From positions 1 through 5,277 of the forward strand of contig JAITDB010000034.1 in NCBI GenBank assembly GCA_031282785.1: a stretch of 5,277 bases of DNA, given 5' to 3'. Positions 1-5,277 of the stretch are shown one piece after another. Each line of letters opens with the position of its first letter. Position 1 is the stretch's first letter. The position numbers and the translations under genes were made by a program. The notes under the pieces were generated by a model. The model was given only the letters and a program-made list of their open reading frames with translations, was not told where the DNA came from and did not search any database. The DNA is from Holosporaceae bacterium (GTDB lineage Bacteria > Pseudomonadota > Alphaproteobacteria > UBA3830).

Positions 1-114
1 GAAAAAGATATGTCCTATCGTTTTTGTTTCCAATATATTTACGAAAACCATGATATAGTTGAAACAGCATCTAACATGCTAATGACCATCAACAAGATAA
101 GAGGAATCAACTAG
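1..114 (+). CDS. 3' end of an unidentified protein (partial, 37 residues)
   Basis: The first reading frame is open from base 1 and stops at TAG 112-114, giving the last 37 residues of a protein that begins outside the window. The visible tail contains MSYRFCFQYIYENHDIVE, followed by a helix-like end (ETASNMLMTINKIRGIN). A beta-like R-F-C-F segment followed by a terminal amphipathic helix is loosely reminiscent of the C-terminus of PLP-dependent fold-type I enzymes. That is a weak shape resemblance and I do not assign a function. The stop lies 4 bases before the ATG of the metalloprotease gene, so the two are probably co-transcribed and perhaps translationally coupled. The ORF has no signal that would make it a complete small gene; reading it as a gene tail is the simplest view. 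Confidence 0.55.
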   Translation, partial: EKDMSYRFCFQYIYENHDIVETASNMLMTINKIRGIN

Positions 115-118
115 TATC

Positions 119-1483
119 ATGAGATTTGTATTGGCAATTTTGACGTTCTCTGTATTTTTTGCAGTGAGCAGCGAAGAAGAAGGAATTTCCATTATTCGCG
201 ATGCAGAAATCGAGGAAACCCTGACCGAAATGGCAAAACCGATATTTAAAGTGGCAGGATTAAATCCGGAGAATGCAAAAGTATACGTAATAAATTCCAA
301 CAGCATAAATGCGTTTACTATTGGTAATGGACATATTTTTCTTCATTCGGGATTATTGCTAAAATTCAAAAATCCACTACACATTGTGGGCATCATGTGC
401 CACGAGACGGCGCACATAGCTGCCGGACACGTCGAGAGACTGATGGGAGTAATGAAAAGCAGAAGCACGAATCTTCTCGCAGTCATGATAGCCACCGCAA
501 TAGGAATGACTCTTTCCGGATCTCCAGACGCCATGGCTATTTTATTGGGATATGCCATATCAGACGAAAGATTTTTTCTCAAATACTCACGAGATGAGGA
601 ATTTGCGGCAGACGCTCTTGCCGCCTCCTATATGCTGAAAATGGATTATTCGCCGGAAATGCTGGCGGAAGTATTTTACGAATTCGATCATCTGGATATT
701 ATGAATGGAGGATCCAATTTACCCACCTATGTAAGATCGCATCCCTCGGCCACGGCTAGAATTTCCGCCATAAAAAAATTTTGTACGCCCAGTCGTGGTA
801 GAAGCGTCGATGATAAATTAACGGAGAGATACAATCGACTGACAGCCAAGCTAAAGGCCTATCTGAAGCCCATAGATTGCCGATCGCAGATTCCAACGGA
901 TCCTTATATCAAAGCTATTTATTGGCATAAAATCGGAAGGACGGCGGAAGCTCTGGGAATCATGCAAGAATTGCTGGCTACCAACTCCAACGACATATAT
1001 TACAAGGAAGCAATGGCGCAAATGCTATATGAATCGGGGAAAATAGCAGAAGCCGTGAAAATATACGAAACCATCTGTGACGGCAAAACAAATCCGCTAA
1101 TAAGAATAGATTATGCGAACGCTCTCCTGGAGCTTGGAAAAGACATCGATAAGGCCATCGCCATTCTGGAATCGGTCAAATATGTGGATCGCCTAAACGA
1201 AAACGTGTTCCGACTGCTAGCCAAGGCATACGGAAAAAAAGGACGTGAAGGCGTCTCGCAGCTGATGCTGGCCAATGAGCAAATGCTGCTGAAAAATTAT
1301 CGAAAAGCTCTCGAATTATTGAAAAGCTGTCTGACAAAAATGGATAAAAAAACCGATGAACTATTCATAAAAAAAGCAAAATATCTGGAAGAATTACTCG
1401 AACGCGATTACATGGAGTTTATCGACCAACGTTATAGATCTCCTATGCTTACTGATACAGTTCGCTTTATAAACGAAATATAG
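119..1483 (+). CDS. Periplasmic M48 family zinc metalloprotease with TPR repeats (BepA-like)
   Basis: This 454-residue protein is predicted to be an exported zinc endopeptidase. The N-terminus (residues 1-18) has one Arg, then a hydrophobic stretch (FVLAILTFSVFFAV), and looks like a signal peptide cleaved near AVSS, before an acidic EEE. The zinc site is complete: HETAH at 95-99 supplies two His ligands and the catalytic Glu96, and the downstream R-x-x-E-x-x-A-D motif (R158, E161, D165) supplies the third ligand, Glu161. A SHPSATARI motif (207-215) matches the conserved His-Pro...Arg-Ile element of BepA-type proteases, where the His is known to help gate the active site. Residues about 265-425 are helical with TPR-like repeats (for example near 271-319). 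In BepA, such repeats engage the BAM/LPS assembly machinery. Family members are usually 450-490 residues, so this one is full length. The start follows the previous stop by 4 bases; the only Shine-Dalgarno-like GAGGA (101-105) is 13 bases upstream, which is far. The substrate is inferred, not shown. Confidence 0.9.
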   Translation: MRFVLAILTFSVFFAVSSEEEGISIIRDAEIEETLTEMAKPIFKVAGLNPENAKVYVINSNSINAFTIGNGHIFLHSGLLLKFKNPLHIVGIMCHETAHIAAGHVERLMGVMKSRSTNLLAVMIATAIGMTLSGSPDAMAILLGYAISDERFFLKYSRDEEFAADALAASYMLKMDYSPEMLAEVFYEFDHLDIMNGGSNLPTYVRSHPSATARISAIKKFCTPSRGRSVDDKLTERYNRLTAKLKAYLKPIDCRSQIPTDPYIKAIYWHKIGRTAEALGIMQELLATNSNDIYYKEAMAQMLYESGKIAEAVKIYETICDGKTNPLIRIDYANALLELGKDIDKAIAILESVKYVDRLNENVFRLLAKAYGKKGREGVSQLMLANEQMLLKNYRKALELLKSCLTKMDKKTDELFIKKAKYLEELLERDYMEFIDQRYRSPMLTDTVRFINEI

Positions 1484-1514
1484 CGAGAAACCAGAGTTGT
1501 GGTAAGTCTAAAAT

Positions 1515-1545
1515 TTGATATTTCTTTTTGTTTGTGAAATAATAT
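1515..1545 (+). promoter_or_regulatory. Candidate promoter for hppA
   Basis: The 91-base gap between the protease stop and the chosen hppA start contains TTGATA (1515-1520) and TAATAT (1540-1545), separated by 19 bases. This resembles a sigma-70-type promoter with a slightly long spacer. The gap is AT-rich, so chance matches are likely. I see no terminator hairpin here, so hppA may also be transcribed by read-through from the protease gene. Confidence 0.25.
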
Positions 1546-1563
1546 CACCATATTTTTTGTTTT

Positions 1564-1567
1564 GGAG
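1564..1567 (+). promoter_or_regulatory. Ribosome-binding site that fixes the hppA start
   Basis: GGAG lies 7 bases upstream of ATG 1575, which is ideal spacing. The frame is open further upstream to a TTG at 1515, but that codon has no comparable ribosome-binding site. The extra 20 residues it would add are also not expected in this family. This site therefore decides the start. Confidence 0.75.
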
Positions 1568-1574
1568 ATATTAC

Positions 1575-3671
1575 ATGTGGTGCTGGGAATCAATAATTAT
1601 CATATTAGGCCTACTTGCACTGATATATGGAGCCGTTAACGCCAATTTTATGTTGAAGTTGGAGAGCGGCAATGAAAAAATGAAGGAAATCGCCGCTGCC
1701 ATTCAGGACGGAGCGTCTGCCTATTTAAACAGGCAGTATTCCACTATTTCCATTGTGGGAATGGTAATGACCGCGATTATCGTTTTCTGCGTAGGACACT
1801 ATCAGGCAATTGGATTCATGCTGGGAGCCGTATTATCTGGAATCGCCGGATATGCAGGCATGAATATTTCTGTGAGAGCCAATGTCCGCACGACAGAGGC
1901 AGCTAAGCAAGGAATAAATCACGCATTGTCGGTGGCTTATAAATCCGGCGCAATCACAGGATTTCTCGTGGTTGGACTCGGATTATTGGGGATATCGCTA
2001 TATTTTTTCTATCTTCAATCGGTGGTACAGGACACAAGATTAGTTTCCGAAGCACTAATTGGTATGAGTTTCGGAGCCTCGCTTATTTCAATATTTGCTC
2101 GTCTTGGAGGCGGCATTTTTACAAAAGGAGCCGACGTCGGTGCGGATCTGGTGGGAAAAGTTGAAGCCGGCATTCCGGAGGATGATCCAAGAAATCCGGC
2201 AGTCATTGCAGATAACGTCGGAGACAACGTTGGAGATTGCGCCGGAATGGCCGCGGATCTATTTGAAACCTATGTTGTAACCATCGCTGCTACCATTGTG
2301 CTCGCAAGTATCTTCTTTGAAGGAGAAGCAAGAAAAACATTGATGTTGTATCCGTTGGTTATCTCTGGAGTCTGCATTTTGGGATCTATACTCGGAACGT
2401 TTTTCGTAAAATTAGGAGACAGCAAAAATGTCATGCATGCACTCTATAAAGGTCTATTAGCGGCAGTATTATTTTCGCTGGTATTGATAGCCATTTCCAC
2501 AAAAAAAATGCTAGGTTGCAATACAGTGTTTAGAGTAATTTCAGACGGAACTTCGTTTACTGGCTGTAATGTGCTGCTGTGCGCCATTGTTGGTCTGGTA
2601 GTTACATTACTATTGGTGGCTATCACCGAGTATTATACGTCCTACTCCTACAGACCGGTCATAAGCATTGCCAAAGCTTCGGAAACAGGACATGGAACCA
2701 ATGTCATACAGGGACTGGCCATATCCATGGAGGCAACTGCGATACCGGTAATAATAATTTGCGTCGGTATTTTATGCGCCCACAGACAGGCCGGACTCTA
2801 CGGTATCGCCATTTCGGCCACTTCCATGCTGGCTTTGGCAGGTATAATAGTCACGCTGGACGCCTATGGTCCGGTAACAGATAACGCCGGCGGAATCGCA
2901 GAAATGGCAGGATTGCCGGAAGAAATTAGAAAGGTCACCGATAAATTGGACGCCGTCGGAAATACCACCAAAGCCGTTACTAAAGGATATGCCATAGGAT
3001 CAGCTGGACTCGCGTCTCTAGTGCTGTTTTCTGCTTATACTCAAGACATCATTCATTATTTTCCGTCGCTGAAAATAGATTTTACACTGGGAGATCCCTA
3101 TGTGGTCATTGGCTTGTTTACAGGAGGCCTGCTGCCGTATCTCTTCGGAGCCTGCAGCATGATGGCTGTTGGTAGAGCTGGAGCTGCCATTGTGGTGGAA
3201 GTTCGTCGACAATTCGCTACCATCAAAGGCATTATGCAGGGAAAAGCAAAACCAGACTATAAAGCAGCCGTCGATATGTTAACGAAATCCGCCATAAAAG
3301 AAATGATTCTACCATCTTTTCTGCCAGTTCTGGCGCCGGCGATTTTATATCTGGTCCTGGGTTGCTTCGGCGGAAATAAAGCCGGACTCACCGGCGTCGG
3401 AGCTATGCTGCTGGGAACCATTCTGACCGGTATATTCCAAGCCATCGCTATGACTTCCGGAGGAGGAGCGTGGGATAACGCGAAAAAATATATCGAAAAC
3501 GGAAATTTCGGCGGAAAAGGATCCGATGCACATAAGGCGGCCGTTACCGGCGATACCGTCGGCGATCCCTACAAAGACACCGCTGGACCAGCCATTAATC
3601 CCATGATAAAAATTACCAATATCGTGGCTATTCTACTGCTGGCAAGCTTAGCAAAATTATTGGGACAGTAA
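1575..3671 (+). CDS. hppA: K+-independent proton-translocating membrane pyrophosphatase
   Basis: This 698-residue integral membrane protein hydrolyses pyrophosphate and uses the energy to pump protons across the inner membrane. Family signatures are intact. The substrate-binding motif [11 protein letters not shown] is at 187-197, followed by the Asp-rich [15 protein letters not shown] (207-221). [16 protein letters not shown] is at 429-444, [13 protein letters not shown] at 629-641 and the C-terminal [19 protein letters not shown] at 659-677. The segment [10 protein letters not shown] (462-471) carries Lys466 and Thr469. These correspond to the Lys and Thr that replace the Ala and Gly of K+-dependent enzymes, so the enzyme should be K+-independent and H+-pumping rather than Na+-pumping. 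About 16 hydrophobic spans are expected, and the length fits the usual 660-770 residues. The start is ATG 1575, with GGAG 7 bases upstream; an upstream TTG at 1515 would add 20 unsupported residues. The gene is followed by an intrinsic terminator. An in-frame A8 run (2511-2518) lies within an otherwise intact coding sequence. Confidence 0.97.
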   Translation: MWCWESIIIILGLLALIYGAVNANFMLKLESGNEKMKEIAAAIQDGASAYLNRQYSTISIVGMVMTAIIVFCVGHYQAIGFMLGAVLSGIAGYAGMNISVRANVRTTEAAKQGINHALSVAYKSGAITGFLVVGLGLLGISLYFFYLQSVVQDTRLVSEALIGMSFGASLISIFARLGGGIFTKGADVGADLVGKVEAGIPEDDPRNPAVIADNVGDNVGDCAGMAADLFETYVVTIAATIVLASIFFEGEARKTLMLYPLVISGVCILGSILGTFFVKLGDSKNVMHALYKGLLAAVLFSLVLIAISTKKMLGCNTVFRVISDGTSFTGCNVLLCAIVGLVVTLLLVAITEYYTSYSYRPVISIAKASETGHGTNVIQGLAISMEATAIPVIIICVGILCAHRQAGLYGIAISATSMLALAGIIVTLDAYGPVTDNAGGIAEMAGLPEEIRKVTDKLDAVGNTTKAVTKGYAIGSAGLASLVLFSAYTQDIIHYFPSLKIDFTLGDPYVVIGLFTGGLLPYLFGACSMMAVGRAGAAIVVEVRRQFATIKGIMQGKAKPDYKAAVDMLTKSAIKEMILPSFLPVLAPAILYLVLGCFGGNKAGLTGVGAMLLGTILTGIFQAIAMTSGGGAWDNAKKYIENGNFGGKGSDAHKAAVTGDTVGDPYKDTAGPAINPMIKITNIVAILLLASLAKLLGQ

Positions 3672-3687
3672 AAATTATCGACTAAAT

Positions 3688-3724
3688 AAAAAAAACTGAA
3701 AGTACTTTGGTACTTTCGGTTTTT
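3688..3724 (+). terminator. Intrinsic (rho-independent) terminator after hppA
   Basis: The arms CTGAAAGTAC (3696-3705) and GTACTTTCGG (3710-3719) form a 10-pair stem with one G-T wobble, closing a TTTG loop (3706-3709). The stem is flanked by A8 (3688-3695) on the left and TTTTT (3720-3724) on the right. The flanking A and T tracts extend the pairing. They also make the element a plausible terminator on both strands, although no gene on the - strand is visible nearby. It starts 16 bases after the hppA stop codon and separates hppA from the downstream broken gene. Confidence 0.93.
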
Positions 3725-3779
3725 AGCTATTTGTTAAGCAATTTTCGAATATATTTTAGAAATAAAATGTTGGTAGATC

Positions 3780-5191
3780 ATGATTTCTTGGCTATACAAA
3801 TATAAATTGGAAATAATTTTGCTGTTGCTGCTGGGAATATTGATAAATGTCAGCTGTTATCTGCTGCTGTGTGGTTTTCAGATATCATTCTGGGACTCCG
3901 ATGATTACATGAGATTGGTGCGCATCAGAGAGCTTTTTGCCCACGGAGATCTGGCCAACACAATAATTTCCCGCAGCAATGTCCCTTTCGGATGCAGTTT
4001 GCATTGGACGCGTTTCTATGATTTTTTCTTCGTTATTCCGGCCTATGTGCTGAATTTTTTTCTAAATTCCATTGACGAATCCATAAAATATGTGGGATTC
4101 GTCATAAGTCCGCTGATAAAATGCGCAACAATCGTGATACTTTTTCGTATTTCCCAAATTTTTTTTCTCTAAACAATGCTTTTTTGCTGACTGCAATATT
4201 TGCCGGTCATCCGATAATTTTGCCGTTTGGACTCTTGGGACGACCAGATCATCACGCATTTATAATGTTGTTTATGCTGATCCATCTCCATTATATTATA
4301 AAAATTGTCGAATCGGGCTTCGAAAACAAAAATGTTATCTTAAAAACTGCGCTGGTTACAGTGTTGTGCGTCTGGATTTCTCCGGAAACGCTGATTCCTC
4401 TTGTTTTGGCAGACGCCGTACTGGTGGTTTATTTCTTTTTTCATGAAAAAATGCTATGGGGTCTTTTTCTGAAAAATATTTTGGTGACGTTTGGCATTGG
4501 TGTTATTGCTTTTATTCCTCCGCAAAACGGATTTTTCAGCATTGTGCTTTTGCTGCTAATGGCGACGCCCTATGTTCTGCCTCATTACCAGAGGCTTCCT
4601 CAAAGTGTGTTGAAATATTATCATGTAATTCCTCTGGCATTCATGCTGTTTCTATTGCCGTCGATTGCCGTTGAGTATGATAAAATATCCGTTTTGCATG
4701 TGGTACTATACTTGTGCAGTGTTATTTTTCTTGGCGCCGCTATGGTAAACGAAAAATATAAAGAAAAAGATAGAATATTAGCTTCTATTCTCTGGCTATT
4801 GGTTATTTCTGCAGTATTTTTGTTCATATATCCGAAATTTTTACATGGCATGGAAGCAGACATCGATGACTATCTGAAAAAAATTTGGTTATCCAAGATC
4901 TCCGAAATGCAATCGCCGTTTGTTAGGAATCAAGTACATTTTGTTAGCTATGCTCTGATCATGGTGATGGGTCTTGTTCATAGAATAAGGAATCTCATCG
5001 GAGAAAATTCGAAAAATTTTGGGAATCCTATGACGGCAATCTGGTGGATCTTAATTGCCGACAGCATCTGATATACAATTTTGGGAGGAATATCCCTCAG
5101 AATGATGCCCTATGCGATATTGTTCGGACTCCCTTTCATTGTTGATTTTGGAGTGCATAATAAATTTTGGTTCAAGAGTAGATTAGATTGA
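3780..5191 (+). pseudogene. Disrupted GT-C-type membrane glycosyltransferase-like gene (frameshift, nonsense codon, 3' truncation)
   Basis: Two overlapping frames encode consecutive parts of one polytopic membrane protein. Part 1 (3780-4172, 130 residues) has a first membrane span at about 10-32, then WDSDDYMRLVRIRELF (38-53) and FGCSLHWTRFYD (70-81). An acidic pair in the first external loop after TM1 is typical of GT-C glycosyltransferases and oligosaccharyltransferase-like proteins. I recognise this DDYMR...HWTR pattern from uncharacterised alphaproteobacterial membrane proteins. Part 2, in the -1 frame, carries GRPDHHAF near 4238-4261 and WISPE near 4373-4387, plus several more hydrophobic spans, and stops at TGA 5069-5071. 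The frames join smoothly at T8 (4159-4166): one extra T, or a -1 slip, gives RISQIFFSLNNAFLL. After the TGA the same frame remains hydrophobic and protein-like (YTILGG...MMPYAILFGLPFIVDFG) up to TGA 5189-5191. Repaired, the product would be about 470 residues, shorter than the 550-600 I expect. GGTAGA (3772-3777) is a weak ribosome-binding site. Two lesions plus truncation favour decay. Substrate is unknown. Confidence 0.75.
4159..4166 (+). other. T8 homopolymer at the frameshift point
   Basis: Eight consecutive T bases lie exactly where the two frames of the membrane-protein gene should join. In the upstream frame, bases 4160-4166 read T TTT TTT, a perfect X-XXY-YYZ slippery heptamer. A -1 ribosomal slip, or RNA polymerase adding one U, would yield the same continuous protein. 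The upstream frame otherwise ends at TAA 4170-4172. Loss of one T from an ancestral T9 is the simplest explanation. A base-calling error in the run is also possible. Confidence 0.7.
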
Positions 5192-5205
5192 TTTTCTAGC
5201 CCAAT

Positions 5206-5214
5206 AAGGTAGGA
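5206..5214 (+). promoter_or_regulatory. Ribosome-binding site of the partial transposase ORF
   Basis: AAGGTAGGA contains two Shine-Dalgarno cores, and its AGGA (5211-5214) is 7 bases from ATG 5222. This strength and spacing make the short ORF running off the window a credible gene start rather than chance. Confidence 0.55.
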
Positions 5215-5221
5215 TATATCA

Positions 5222-5277
5222 ATGAAAAATAGATACATAAAAAATACCCATATTTCTGAATCCCAATTTAGGAAAAT
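5222..5277 (+). CDS. N-terminus of a probable IS1595/IS1016-type transposase (partial, runs off the window)
   Basis: ATG 5222 opens a frame of 18 codons that continues past the window edge: MKNRYIKNTHISESQFRK. From memory, many IS1595-superfamily transposases (IS1016-like) start with the same pattern: a short basic RY-x-K segment, then ISE-x-x-F-R leading into a helix-turn-helix. The resemblance is specific but covers only 18 residues, so the family assignment is tentative. A strong ribosome-binding site lies 7 bases upstream. The frame starts 30 bases after the broken membrane-protein reading frame ends, so the left end of the element probably falls between about 5150 and 5205. I could not identify its terminal inverted repeat or target duplication, because the other end lies outside the window. 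Alternatives are an unrelated gene beginning here, or chance. Confidence 0.5.
   Translation, partial: MKNRYIKNTHISESQFRK

Noticed and set aside
343..582. Open frames on the - strand across the protease, hppA and membrane-protein genes
   Set aside because: They lie antisense to strongly supported coding regions, show no recognisable domains, and have no ribosome-binding sites. They are shadows of the + strand genes.
1484..1574. Structured RNA, riboswitch or tRNA in the protease-hppA gap
   Set aside because: No stable hairpin, cloverleaf or recognisable riboswitch core is visible in this short AT-rich gap.
2579..2884. 101-codon + strand frame inside hppA
   Set aside because: It overlaps conserved hppA coding sequence in another frame, and its His/Gly/Arg-rich translation is typical of an off-frame reading.
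3731..3757. Promoter for the broken membrane-protein gene (TTGTTA and TATTTT)
   Set aside because: The spacing is only 15 bases and the region is so AT-rich that such matches are expected by chance.
4121..5071. Treating the downstream frame as an independent 316-residue gene starting at ATG 4121
   Set aside because: Its first residues (MRNNRDTFSYFPNF) are a frame-shifted reading of the upstream gene, and no ribosome-binding site precedes it. True family-like sequence in this frame begins only after the T8 run, so it is the second part of one broken gene.
5069..5071. Genome-wide TGA-to-Trp recoding
   Set aside because: Only one internal TGA is seen, in a gene that also has a frameshift. The two intact genes use TGG for Trp and contain no TGA.
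1..5277. CRISPR array, phage genes, toxin-antitoxin pair or other defence system
   Set aside because: No regularly spaced direct repeats and no recognisable defence or phage proteins were found. The coding content is explained by ordinary housekeeping genes, one decayed gene and a probable insertion sequence.

Overview
The window holds two intact genes, one broken gene, and a partial gene at each edge, all on the + strand. Composition is moderately AT-rich with many A and T runs. The gene types are a TPR-bearing M48 metalloprotease, a K+-independent H+-pyrophosphatase and an alphaproteobacterial-style GT-C membrane protein that has decayed. Together they suggest an alphaproteobacterium, plausibly a host-associated or endosymbiotic lineage (Rickettsiales/Holosporales-like). 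That placement rests on protein character only and is an inference.

Layout. Bases 1-114 are the 3' end of an unidentified gene. Only 4 bases separate it from a periplasmic M48 zinc metalloprotease with a C-terminal TPR region (119-1483, BepA-like). A 91-base gap with a weak promoter candidate and a good ribosome-binding site precedes hppA (1575-3671). hppA encodes a 698-residue membrane pyrophosphatase with complete catalytic motifs and the Lys/Thr pair typical of K+-independent, proton-pumping enzymes. A strong, probably bidirectional intrinsic terminator (about 3688-3724) closes this block.

The 3' third (3780-5191) is a multi-spanning GT-C-type glycosyltransferase-like gene. It is interrupted by a -1 frameshift at a T8 run (4159-4166), then by an in-frame TGA (5069-5071), and is apparently cut short at its 3' end. 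Just downstream, a well-placed Shine-Dalgarno and ATG (5222) open a reading frame that runs off the window. Its first 18 residues resemble the N-terminus of IS1595/IS1016-type transposases, so an insertion sequence probably truncated the membrane-protein gene.

The intact genes do not form an obvious pathway. The protease would serve envelope quality control, and the pyrophosphatase would couple hydrolysis of biosynthetic PPi to proton pumping. I see no convincing new multi-gene system. The points most worth checking are the frameshift at a perfect slippery heptamer, the TGA followed by apparently continuing coding sequence, and the insertion-sequence junction.
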